This document shows, one piece after another, positions 29,703 through 37,103 of a DNA stretch of 38,738 nucleotides. Origin of the DNA: an uncultured Pseudomonadota bacterium (GTDB lineage: Bacteria; Pseudomonadota; Gammaproteobacteria; Steroidobacterales; Steroidobacteraceae); assembly GCA_903927005.1 (NCBI GenBank), contig CAIYLH010000110.1:1-38738 (forward strand). Direction: 5' to 3'. The notes beneath the pieces were generated by a model that was not told the DNA's origin, ran no database searches, and saw nothing but the letters and a program-made list of their open reading frames with translations. Both the position numbers and the translations under genes were made by a program. Position 1 is the first letter of the stretch. Every line of letters begins with the position of its first letter.

Positions 29703-31484
29703 CTAGATTCCGCTGCAGATCTTGGTCGACGGATGGACCGAGCCACAGATATTGACCTCGGTCATCTCGCCGCCGAAGTTCTCGGCGTCGTTCGACAAGT
29801 GATCGAGGTTGGGCGTGTACAAGTAGAACTTCTGGCCAGCGGTGAGGCCGGTGGCATCGAGGATCACGTCGATCGACTCGCCGCCGGCGATCGTGATCGA
29901 GTTGGTGAGGTAGGTCAGATCGTTGCCGGCCATGTCGCGCAGCAGGCGCGCGTTGGTACCAACCACCCGCATCGGCACGCCGAGCGAGGCGAGCGTGTGG
30001 TACTCGGTGACGCTGAGGTTCGACAGCCGCAGCAGCGCCTTGCCATTGGCCGGGATGTTGATCACCGACGGCATCGGCTGTGAGGTGTGATTGGTGCCAT
30101 CGGTCGACTGGGTCTGCATCGGACCTGCGACGACCGCACCGACCGCCTTGTGGTTGCACGCCGGCAGCGTGTCACCGTCCACGCAGCTATGACCGCCGAC
30201 GGTGTCGGGGTAGCTGCGGCCATTGAGCAGGAAGTACTTGTCCTTCATGTCGATGAACGACTCGGCATTGAAGGTCATGCCGACGAAGTGGAAGTTCGGG
30301 TCGAAGCCCATCATCTGGATGGGATACTCGACGTCGTAGTAGGTCGAGCCGTCGCCGTCGTTGTAGGCATAGCCGCCGCCCGCCGCGCGCAGCGCGGCGT
30401 TGGCCGCCGGGATCGGCGTGGTGCACAGGATGTCGTTACCGCAACGCTTGCGCAGCGGCTCGAACGCCGTCCAGTCCGCGGAAGTGACAGTGCGCTGCTC
30501 GGTGATCGCCGCGGGCGTGCCGGCTTCCCACTGCACCAGCGCATCGCGCAGCGAGGTGTTGACCGCCACCTTGTTCTGGCGCGGGCGCACATACAGCTGA
30601 CCGACCATGCCCATCTGCAGATGCTCGGGCGGTGCGATGTGGCAATGCCAGAAGTAGGTACCCGCGTCCGGGGCCAGGTAGTAGTAGCTGAAGCTGCCAC
30701 CGACGTTGATCGCGACCGAGGCGTCCGGCACGCCGTCATAGAACGCCGAGGCGTTCGGGTAGCCGTGGAAATGGATCGTATGCTGCTCGAACAGGTCGGG
30801 CCGCATGATCATGCCGACGTTGCTCAGCGTCAGGAACAGCTCGTCGTCCTCGTCGATCGCGATCAGCGGTGCCGGCTGGTTGGCGTTCATCACGCCCACG
30901 TCCATCAACTGGCGCGCGTCGAGGTGGCCATCGAGCAGCGAGCCTTCGTAGCTCCAGCGGACCCGGCCATCATTGAAGTTGTTGGTCGTGCCGGTCGGCT
31001 CGGTGGCGCCGGCGTTGCCGGCGGTCTTCGCCTTGTAGATGCCGGTGGCGGTGCGTACCAGATCGCCAATGGCGTAGGTCGCGCCGGAGGTCCAGGGGTC
31101 GAGGCTGGTGTCTTCCGCCAGGCCGATCGCACCGTTGAAAGCGAAGCTCGCGTCAGGCATGCCGACCAGCGTGCTCGGCGAGCCGGAGACCGGCGGCATG
31201 GGCAGGTTGAACGCCTGGTTGGTCTGGGTGCCGGCCTGGCCGTTGTAAATGTCGGTCAGGCCCGACAGCGGGCCGAAGCCGAACAGGTAGGTGATCGAGC
31301 CGTCACCCATGGTCGCGAAGCCGTCGCCGCCGCTGACCTGCTGGCACTTAATGTGCGCACCGCCGGGATGCATCGTGGTGCCGTCCGGGCACTGCACGCG
31401 AAAGCTCTGCGCCTGGGCGGCTGATGCCACCAGCAGCAATGCCAGTGCCGGCAATAGGCGAACGAGGGGCGATGTGCTCTTCAT
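29703..31484 (-). CDS. Multicopper oxidase-type protein with type 1 copper site and two His-X-His pairs
   Basis: The product is 593 aa. ATG 31484 has GGAGG 7 bases upstream, and the signal peptide is cut after SAAQA (residue 25). Copper motifs are all in the first cupredoxin domain: HTIHFHG (His235, 238, 240) and WHCHIAPPEHLQMGM (His280, Cys281, His282, His288, Met291/293). This is a full type 1 site plus two His pairs of a trinuclear cluster. The second domain (about 440-590) lacks copper ligands (YLYTPNLDH). Residues about 131-181 (WTSGATYAIGDLVRTATGIY ... VRWSYEG) look like a carbohydrate-binding module of the CBM5/12 kind set into the first domain. It is the first gene of an operon with the second oxidase-type gene (10-base gap) and the giant gene. 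It probably oxidises an extracytoplasmic substrate with O2; which one cannot be read from sequence. Confidence 0.9.
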   Translation of the reverse strand: MKSTSPLVRLLPALALLLVASAAQAQSFRVQCPDGTTMHPGGAHIKCQQVSGGDGFATMGDGSITYLFGFGPLSGLTDIYNGQAGTQTNQAFNLPMPPVSGSPSTLVGMPDASFAFNGAIGLAEDTSLDPWTSGATYAIGDLVRTATGIYKAKTAGNAGATEPTGTTNNFNDGRVRWSYEGSLLDGHLDARQLMDVGVMNANQPAPLIAIDEDDELFLTLSNVGMIMRPDLFEQHTIHFHGYPNASAFYDGVPDASVAINVGGSFSYYYLAPDAGTYFWHCHIAPPEHLQMGMVGQLYVRPRQNKVAVNTSLRDALVQWEAGTPAAITEQRTVTSADWTAFEPLRKRCGNDILCTTPIPAANAALRAAGGGYAYNDGDGSTYYDVEYPIQMMGFDPNFHFVGMTFNAESFIDMKDKYFLLNGRSYPDTVGGHSCVDGDTLPACNHKAVGAVVAGPMQTQSTDGTNHTSQPMPSVINIPANGKALLRLSNLSVTEYHTLASLGVPMRVVGTNARLLRDMAGNDLTYLTNSITIAGGESIDVILDATGLTAGQKFYLYTPNLDHLSNDAENFGGEMTEVNICGSVHPSTKICSGI

Positions 31485-31504
31485 GTCGAATCCTCCGTCG
31501 CAAC

Positions 31505-31522
31505 GGCGGACATCGTTCCGCC
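31505..31522. promoter_or_regulatory. Inverted repeat GGCGGA-N6-TCCGCC upstream of the first oxidase gene
   Basis: A perfect 6-bp inverted repeat with a 6-base spacer ends about 9 bases before the GGAGG ribosome site of the gene starting at 31484. It could be an operator or an RNA hairpin affecting translation. No known regulator was matched. Confidence 0.35.
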
Positions 31523-31942
31523 AAAATGTGAAGCGCTGCATGCTGTGACTCTCAGTGGATCGGCTATTGGGCATAAACGGCTCCGGCGTCACTGCGCCGC
31601 GTGCAGCTGAGCTCAGGCGCTGGGCTGCTGTGGTGAATTCGGCGAGCGGCGCTGACAGGACGTGGCGGGCAGGCAGCGGGGCGAGCGCACACGACGGCCG
31701 GCCGACGATGCCCAGCACCGCCCTCCTCGCCCGTCCAATGGCCCAAGCCGCGTTCCTCATGCCCAGCGCTCCCTTCTCTTTGTTCGTTGTCCGCAGCACG
31801 CCCCCCCGTCAAAAACGGAAGGTACGGTCTCAAGGTGGAGATTGAGGGCTGCCGACGCACGGGCCGATGGGGTTGATGCCTCCGGCCGGGAACTTGGCGG
31901 GCCAAAACCAAAAGGTAGGGGTTTCCCGTAGTGCGAGCGAAG

Positions 31943-32017
31943 GGCGGCTGCCAGCGCGTCGGCCGACAGCCGCCACGGGGCGGTTTGGGCGGCCCTGTAA
32001 GGAGCCGCTCACCCGCC
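31943..32017. other. Pair of GC-rich hairpins in the divergent region
   Basis: GGCGGCTG (31943-31950) pairs with CAGCCGCC (31967-31974), and GGGCGG (31987-31992) pairs with CCGCCC (32012-32017). Neither is followed by a T run, so these are not ordinary terminators. The function is unknown. Confidence 0.4.
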
Positions 32018-32057
32018 CTGACGGAGCGCGTCCAAAGCCGCCAAAAGCGCGGATTTC

Positions 32058-32080
32058 TTGCTGCACGCTGTGCTGCAGCA
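32058..32080. promoter_or_regulatory. Possible PhaR operator (TTGCTGCA ... TGCTGCAGCA)
   Basis: TTGCTGCA at 32058-32065 is followed five bases later by the palindrome TGCTGCAGCA at 32071-32080, about 200 bases before phaR. PhaR proteins are known to bind TGC/GCA-type inverted repeats and to repress their own genes. A further GCAACATGCAGG lies just before the phaR start. Assignment is by motif resemblance only. Confidence 0.35.
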
Positions 32081-32281
32081 TGGCGGCGGCCCTACCGTGA
32101 CGGGCTCTGGCGGCGGCCCGGTGCTGCCACCCGACGAACTTGAATAACCTTCAGAATTCAGTCGATTACGCTTGTTGCGGAGATCCCGCTCGGGGCCGCC
32201 GGCTATGTTGCCCTGCAGCGCGGCGCGGGTATGATGGGGTCCGTTCGAAGGACCGTCGCGGTGCAACATGCAGGGAAGAAC

Positions 32282-32767
32282 ATGAGCGATCCTCGCGTCA
32301 TCAAGAAGTACCCGAACCGCCGCCTCTACGACACGGTAGAGAGCCGCTACATCACCCTCGCCGACATCCGCCGGCTGGTGACTGACAAGATCGAGTTTGT
32401 GGTCATCGACAAGAAGAGCCAGGAGGACATCACCCGCAGCATCCTGTTGCAGGTGATCGCCGAGCAGGAGCATCAGGGCGACCCGCTGATGAGCCAGGAC
32501 TTCCTGGCGCAGGTGATCCGCGCCTACGGCGGCACGATGCCGGCGATGGTCGGCGACTACCTTGAGCAGAGCCTGAAGCTATTCACCGCCCAGCAGTCGC
32601 GGATCCGCGATCGGGTGCGCTCGATGGTGGGCATGGACCCGATGGCGGCGATGTCGAACCTCGCGCAGGAGAACTTCCAGCGCTGGCGGCAGATGCAGGA
32701 GACGTTCTTCAGCTCGATGGCCGGCGCCCCCGGCACGCGGCCAGCGGGCGACGACAAGAACGACTAG
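32282..32767 (+). CDS. phaR: Polyhydroxyalkanoate synthesis regulator PhaR
   Basis: The product is 161 aa. The N-terminal DNA-binding domain is unmistakable (RVIKKYPNRRLYDTVESRYITLADIRRLV ... FVVIDKKSQEDITRSILLQVI). It is followed by the second PHB accumulation domain (PLMSQDFLAQVIRAYGG to AQQSRIRDRVRSM) and a short tail. PhaR senses PHA polymer or granules and represses phasin and its own gene. ATG 32282 is chosen because the conserved domain starts at once and AGGGAAG lies just upstream; in-frame ATGs at 32231 and 32234 would add an unsupported leader. No phaC, phaB or phasin gene is in the window. It converges with the TonB-dependent receptor gene. Confidence 0.95.
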   Translation: MSDPRVIKKYPNRRLYDTVESRYITLADIRRLVTDKIEFVVIDKKSQEDITRSILLQVIAEQEHQGDPLMSQDFLAQVIRAYGGTMPAMVGDYLEQSLKLFTAQQSRIRDRVRSMVGMDPMAAMSNLAQENFQRWRQMQETFFSSMAGAPGTRPAGDDKND

Positions 32768-32775
32768 ACACGGCC

Positions 32776-32808
32776 AGCCGCTACCGGTTGAGCCTGCCGG
32801 CAGCGGCT
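32776..32808. terminator. Hairpin between convergent phaR and TonB-receptor genes (first)
   Basis: AGCCGCTACCGG (32776-32787) pairs with CCGGCAGCGGCT (32797-32808) with one mismatch and a 9-base loop, 9 bases after the phaR stop. No T run follows on either strand, so its efficiency as a terminator is uncertain. Confidence 0.5.
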
Positions 32809-32809
32809 A

Positions 32810-32832
32810 GCCGTTAGCGCAACGCTGACGGC
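32810..32832. terminator. Hairpin between convergent phaR and TonB-receptor genes (second)
   Basis: GCCGTTAGCG (32810-32819) pairs with CGCTGACGGC (32823-32832), a 10-bp stem with one wobble and a 3-base loop. It begins one base after the first hairpin and ends 14 bases from the receptor gene's stop. It lacks a T run. Confidence 0.5.
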
Positions 32833-32846
32833 CAGCCTCGCGCCGA

Positions 32847-35645
32847 CTATTTACCGAACTTCATCTTCGCCTCCACCCGGAAGCTGCGGCCGTACGGGTT
32901 GAAGTTGAAGACGTTGTACGGCTGACTGCTCAGGCCGTTGTAGCTATTGTCGGTAGGCGGCTGCTTGTCGAACAGATTGTTGACGGAGGCCGACAGCTGC
33001 AGCCCGGACCTTATGGTGTAACGCACATTCAGGTTGGTCAGCGTCCACGGTGACAGCGTCCCGGCGCCCTCGGTTGCGTAGCCTTCCGGATAGAGCGTGG
33101 CCAGATGGTTCGGCGACCGGCCGGTACGACTCACGTAGACCGTCGCGCTCCACTGGTTCTTGTCCCAGGTGACCGAGCCGTTGAGCCTGGACTTGAAGTC
33201 CGTGCTCCAGTACGGATCGCCCAGCAGATCGATCATCGAATCGCCGGCGTACTGCTGATAGCGATGCTTGATCATGTCCGTCCAGGCGCCCTCGAACTGG
33301 AAGCCGCCCCAGCGGCCCGCCTGCAGCGCGTAGTTGGCCGTCACGGTCAGCGCATCGACCGCCTCCTGCGAGACGTTGACCTTCGGGGTGTAGACCGCCA
33401 GCAGCTGGTCGGTACCCGGATCCCGGCTGACCTGCGCCAGCGCCGCCACGCAGGTGGGCGAGCTGACATCGAGCTCGCCCAGTCGGCAGGCCGACTCGGT
33501 GCGCAGCAACTGATCGGTGCTCTCCATGGAGACCTCGTTGCTGATCTGCCAGTGCAGGTAGTCGACGTTGATCGTCGCGGCGTGGGTCGGCGCCCACACC
33601 AGCCCGACATTCCAGACCTTGGCGCTGATCGGCTGCAGGTGGGTGTTGCCGGAGGTCTGGCCGAACACGCTGCCGCCCGGATACGGGCAATCCGCCAAGT
33701 TAGCGCCGCTATAGCCGTGCACCGAGCACTGCCAGTAGTCGGTTGCCGAGGTGTAGAAGCCGCTCATGCCCTGGAACTCGTCGGACAGCGTCGGCGCCTT
33801 GAAGGCGGTGCCATAGCGGCCGCGCAACAGCAGCGCCTCCCACGGGCGGAACTCCAGTCCGAGCGTGTAGGTCGCCTTGTTGACGCTGCCGCCTTGCACT
33901 TTGTAGGCGTCGTATCGACCCGAGGCATTGACGGTCAGCATCGGCGCCACCGGCAAGCGCAGCTCGGTGGTCAGCGCCGAGCGGGTGCGCGCGCCGAACG
34001 AGTCGCCGGAGGTGGTATAGCCGAAGAAATTGCCGGTTGTGAAACCCGGATCGGGCAGGTACTCCCAGCTCTGCCGACCGCCCTCGAGCACCACGGCGAT
34101 GCCGGCGTTGCCGCCGGGCAGGTGGAACAGCGCGGCGTTGGTCAGCTGTGCGCGGAACAGCGAGCTGGCCGTCTGCGAGTGGTTGTTAAAGAAGCCGCTG
34201 AAGGACGCGTACTGCGCCGGGGTGATCGGCTGGTAGAACGCCGCGTAGTCGGGCGCGAAGGTCGAGACCCCAAAGCCGTAGGGGTCGGCACCGAGGTTTT
34301 CGCCAAAGACCGGCGCGTAGAAATCGAGCAGCGGCTGGGTCAGCTGCGCGAAGGTGTGTTCCTTCAGCCGCTGCTGGTTGTAGGTGGCGCTGAGGTCATA
34401 GGTCCACGATCCCCACAGCCCGCCGCGGCCGCCCAGCGTGGCCCGAAACAGGTTGGTCGTGTTCTTGCTGAGCGTCGAGTCCAGGCTGCCTGCCTCCTCG
34501 GGCGCGAAGATGTGCTGCAAGGTGACCAGGTCATCGAGATTGGGATCGTAAAAATAGTTGTAGGCGCTGTTCACAAAGGTGGTGTTGAAGACGCCGGCAC
34601 CATTGCTGAACGAGGTGACTTCGTTGCTGAACAGCGCATCCGAATACAGCTCGACGCGATCGTTCATGGCGTAGGTCGCCCGCAGGTATGCCTGCGCGCT
34701 CTCGTCGCCGTTGTTGAGGGTGTAGTAGCCCGCCCGGGTCGTGCCGCAGAAACTGCCGCGATTGGCGCGCGAGGCCTCTTGCACCGAGCCGCCGAACTGG
34801 CTGGCGACGTTGGCGCAGTGGGCCGGATCTTGGAAGTAGTAGGCGTTGGTGCCGTCGCCGGACGGGCCAAAATAGCCGTAGACCAGATAGTCGCGCTCGG
34901 CGGTCTGGGCGGACGTGCCGGAGGCGAAGTACTGCGAGGTCAGCGCACGCTGCGTGCCCCAGATCGGCGTGGTCTTGTCGTACTGCACCCCTGCCAGCAC
35001 GCGCAGCTTGCCGATCTCAAAGCCGTCCGCCAGTGCGATCGTCTTGTCGATGCCGCCGCCGTCCTGGGTGAAGCCGTAACGGACATCCGCCTCCAGCCCG
35101 TCGAGCTTTTTCTTGAGGATCACGTTGACGACGCCAGCGATCGCGTCGGAGCCATACAGCGAGGACTGGCCACCCGGCAGGATGTCGATACGCTCGACCA
35201 GCGCCATCGGAATACCGCCGATGCTGGTGAAGGTGTCGGTGCCGTTGTAGAGCGCCGGGTAGTCCGACATCGGCAGCCCGTCGACGAGGTATTTGACGTA
35301 GCTCGGCGACAGCCCAAACATGCTTAAGGTCTTCGCGCCCTGCGTAAAGCCGTTGGAGAACTGCGGCCCCTGCACCGAGCCGGTCGAGAACACACTCTGC
35401 TGCAGGGCATCCGCGACCGTGGCGAAGCCACGCACCTGCAGATCCTCGGCAGTGATCACGATCACCGGCGTGGCGGTCTCGACCTTGGCCTGCGGGATCA
35501 GCGTGCCGGTGACGATGATATCGGCGAGCACATCCTCGGCGCGGGGCTTGTCCTGCGCCACCGCGCTCAGCGCAAAGGTACTCAGCAGCGATAGCGCCAA
35601 CAGCACGGCCAACGGAGTCTTGCAATGCGGCATTGTTTCATTCAT
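32847..35645 (-). CDS. TonB-dependent outer-membrane receptor
   Basis: The product is about 932 aa. A signal peptide is cut after SAVA (residue 30). Next come a TonB-box-like DIIVTGT and the plug domain (about 52-180, with VIVITAEDL, VERIDILPGGQSSLYGSDAIAGVVNVILKK). A long beta-barrel follows, with the typical end PWTLTNLNVRYTIRSGLQLSASVNNLFDKQPP and a C-terminal SFRVEAKMKFGK. TonB receptors import siderophores, cobalamin, metals or sugars; the ligand is not evident. The IVTGTLIPQA type and lack of an N-terminal signalling domain fit the carbohydrate/unknown-substrate class of Xanthomonas-like bacteria. The start is uncertain: ATG 35645 is chosen, but ATG 35633 (MPHCKTP) is nearly as good, and neither has a strong ribosome site. 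Direct repeats lie upstream. Confidence 0.95.
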   Translation of the reverse strand: MNETMPHCKTPLAVLLALSLLSTFALSAVAQDKPRAEDVLADIIVTGTLIPQAKVETATPVIVITAEDLQVRGFATVADALQQSVFSTGSVQGPQFSNGFTQGAKTLSMFGLSPSYVKYLVDGLPMSDYPALYNGTDTFTSIGGIPMALVERIDILPGGQSSLYGSDAIAGVVNVILKKKLDGLEADVRYGFTQDGGGIDKTIALADGFEIGKLRVLAGVQYDKTTPIWGTQRALTSQYFASGTSAQTAERDYLVYGYFGPSGDGTNAYYFQDPAHCANVASQFGGSVQEASRANRGSFCGTTRAGYYTLNNGDESAQAYLRATYAMNDRVELYSDALFSNEVTSFSNGAGVFNTTFVNSAYNYFYDPNLDDLVTLQHIFAPEEAGSLDSTLSKNTTNLFRATLGGRGGLWGSWTYDLSATYNQQRLKEHTFAQLTQPLLDFYAPVFGENLGADPYGFGVSTFAPDYAAFYQPITPAQYASFSGFFNNHSQTASSLFRAQLTNAALFHLPGGNAGIAVVLEGGRQSWEYLPDPGFTTGNFFGYTTSGDSFGARTRSALTTELRLPVAPMLTVNASGRYDAYKVQGGSVNKATYTLGLEFRPWEALLLRGRYGTAFKAPTLSDEFQGMSGFYTSATDYWQCSVHGYSGANLADCPYPGGSVFGQTSGNTHLQPISAKVWNVGLVWAPTHAATINVDYLHWQISNEVSMESTDQLLRTESACRLGELDVSSPTCVAALAQVSRDPGTDQLLAVYTPKVNVSQEAVDALTVTANYALQAGRWGGFQFEGAWTDMIKHRYQQYAGDSMIDLLGDPYWSTDFKSRLNGSVTWDKNQWSATVYVSRTGRSPNHLATLYPEGYATEGAGTLSPWTLTNLNVRYTIRSGLQLSASVNNLFDKQPPTDNSYNGLSSQPYNVFNFNPYGRSFRVEAKMKFGK

Positions 35646-35791
35646 TTTTTTGATCGCACCCATTGAAGTGATTTGGATCAGGATCGCCAACCGCGCCAAC
35701 CACCGTCATCGACGGCCGGGACCGGTCAGCCGCCAGCGCGGCACTTTGGCAATCGTCTGCTTGTCAGCCTCTACCTGCGGCGCAACATAAA

Positions 35792-35830
35792 GTGCGCTAG
35801 CCGCACTAGCATTGCACTATTTGCACTAGC
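35792..35830 (-). promoter_or_regulatory. Four phased direct repeats (TAGTGC type) upstream of the TonB-receptor gene
   Basis: Read on the minus strand, TAGTGC-like units recur four times (the last is TAGCGC), with 9, 11 and 9 bases between starts. On the plus strand they are GCACTA at 35803, 35814 and 35823 and GCGCTA at 35794. Spacing close to one helical turn places all copies on one DNA face, as for binding sites of an oligomeric regulator. They lie about 150 bases upstream of the receptor start. Confidence 0.45.
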
Positions 35831-35984
35831 CGAAAAGAAGGAAAACACCTAACCGCTCACGCCGCGCAGCGGCAGCCGAGCCGGCGTGGGCGCGTTGCAG
35901 CGCAACATCGCCACAGCGGCACGGCGGGCTTGACGCGCTGTGCCCGCCGACGGCCTTTTACGGCCTGCGCATGCGTTCCCGAGC

Positions 35985-36201
35985 AGGCCGCTGATGACAG
36001 CGGCAGCAGCGCTCCAGTCCTCGATCAGTCCGAGCGGACGCAGCTCGCGCAGATAAGGGCCTGAGGTCAGCTAGGCGTCCCGCCTCGATCCGCTGCAGCG
36101 TGCGCTTGGCCACGCTCGCCGCCTCAGTCAGCGCCGGCTAGCGCCACTGCCGGTCGAGCGTGCAGCGAGCGATGCGTACCGATGTTCTGGGCGACGTTCA
36201 C
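35985..36201 (-). pseudogene. Decayed XRE-type helix-turn-helix regulator
   Basis: Pieces of a small DNA-binding protein can be read on the minus strand in changing frames. VNVAQNIGT starts at GTG 36201, then PALTEAASVAKRTLQRIEAGRLADL (an XRE helix-turn-helix) follows after an in-frame stop, and YLRELRPLGLIEDWS lies in a third frame. The order matches short XRE regulators such as antitoxin-like proteins. At least two frameshifts and a stop make it non-functional as written. The rest of 35646-36288, apart from the repeats near 35.8 kb, shows nothing I can assign. Confidence 0.4.
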
Positions 36202-36288
36202 GACGAGTACTGATGCTCATGCCGCCATGGCCATGATCATTGTCATTGCCGCTTGATCTATACCTGCCCGCTCCAACGTTAGCCGGCT

Positions 36289-36552
36289 TTGCTCAGTTCT
36301 TCGCGCAGGCAGTGGATGTGTAGTGAGTGCCGGTGTGCTCGCGACCGCGACGTCAACGCCGCGAAAAACATCCTTAACCGCGAGCGGGTGTCCTCGTCCG
36401 TGTACGGGAACGAGTCATTGCCAGGGCACGCGCGGGCAAGCCGGACACCTCGTCCGCGCAAGGCTAAGGATAGCGCGTGTTGGGGCGGCGGCATGAGCAC
36501 CAGTTGGCACCGACGTCAATCTGCGCTCCATCCCCCTCCCTCGCCGCTGTAG
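36289..36552 (+). pseudogene. C-terminal remnant of a TnpB / IS200-IS605 OrfB nuclease
   Basis: The frame encodes QWMCSECRCARDRDVNAAKNILNRERV, which matches the end of TnpB proteins: the second half of the zinc finger (CxxC) and the last RuvC block DRDVNAAKNI with its catalytic Asp. Everything N-terminal to this is missing and the tail beyond it is unrelated Pro/Arg-rich sequence. It is a fragment of an RNA-guided transposon nuclease, without function. It lies on the opposite strand to the TnpB N-terminal remnant at 36754-36867, so the two are not pieces of one collinear gene. Confidence 0.75.
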
Positions 36553-36753
36553 CGCCGCTTTGGCCGGCGCATCCGCCGGTCGGCATCGAGCAAGGCCTTG
36601 CGGACTTACTCGCCCTAACTCCCGGCCGGGCACTCGTCGCCCATGACTATCGACGGGCTGGTGTTCATTCAGTTCTGACTGAACTGCTAGCGCACCTTGG
36701 TTCTGCGCCTTGACGCATCGCGCTGCAGCCGCTTGGCCTGAAACTTGGGTTCA

Positions 36754-36867
36754 TCAGCTGCAGGCGTGCCTGGATTGAGCCGCAGCGGGCTCGAGCCGCG
36801 AACAATCCTCGCCGCGCAACTTGAAGCGCAGCGTGCGAGTCACTGTCGGGATTGGAGTCTCGCGCAT
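36754..36867 (-). pseudogene. N-terminal remnant of a TnpB protein
   Basis: ATG 36867 opens a 37-codon frame beginning MRETPIPTVTRTLRFKLRGE, nearly the same as the start of the TnpB gene at 38640 (MPKTPVPTVIRTLRFKLRRE). After about 24 residues the sequence diverges and soon meets a stop, so the rest of the gene is lost. It belongs to the left copy of the inverted leader repeat. Confidence 0.7.
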
Positions 36868-37049
36868 TGGCGCGATTTTACTGGCGCCACCTGCTGCGGC
36901 GGACGCGAGAAATTGCCCAGCTCGTACAGATATCGAGCGATCCACTGAAGCTCGGCAATGCGCGCGGCATGAGCTAAAAACTGGGCCGCAGCTCCTTGTG
37001 CTAGCGCAACTGTCGCAGCGGGGTCAGCGCGTCCCTGCGCTTGCGTGGA
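36808..37049 (-). mobile_element. Left copy of an inverted TnpB leader repeat (IS end)
   Basis: About 240 bases that, on the minus strand, match 38458-38699 at roughly 85-90% identity with a 2-base indel. It contains the TnpB start and about 175 bases upstream of it, including the identical stretches CGCAGGGACGCGCTGACCCC and GGGCAATTTCTCGCGT. The outer boundary of similarity is near 37049. Confidence 0.8.
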
Positions 37050-37067
37050 CAGAACGCAGGGCGCGAC

Positions 37068-37096
37068 GCTCTGCCCCCAAAGCGGGGGCAGAGCGG
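37068..37096 (-). terminator. Strong hairpin after the sapC-like gene
   Basis: CGCTCTGCCCCC (37068-37079) pairs perfectly with GGGGGCAGAGCG (37085-37096) across a 5-base loop, starting 7 bases after the sapC-like stop codon. There is no T run after it on the minus strand, but position and strength suggest a transcription end or mRNA-stabilising stem. Confidence 0.55.
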
Positions 37097-37103
37097 CCCG
37101 GCG

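Larger units (their letters stand above)
31485..32281. other. Divergent intergenic region between cupredoxin operon and phaR
   Basis: About 800 bases without a convincing gene; short frames through it look like chance. It holds a GGCGGA/TCCGCC stem just upstream of the oxidase ribosome site, the motif AGGTACGGT with TTGAGGG at 31820-31848, two strong GC hairpins at 31943-31974 and 31987-32017, and palindromes resembling PhaR sites at 32058-32080. Promoters for both directions must lie here, but none is obvious. Confidence 0.6.

Noticed and set aside
31800-31900. Possible c-di-GMP or Mn riboswitch upstream of the oxidase operon
   Set aside because: Some short stretches recall riboswitch cores, but the conserved core sequences and pairing pattern are not present on either strand.
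31867-32100. 77-codon plus-strand frame in the divergent region
   Set aside because: Composition is Pro/Arg/Lys-rich without a ribosome site or family resemblance, and it overlaps hairpins and regulatory-type palindromes.
36477-36713. Plus-strand frame encoding GLADLLALTPGRALVAHDYRR
   Set aside because: The later part looks protein-like, but it has no recognisable family, no ribosome site and its start lies within unrelated sequence; too weak to list as a gene.
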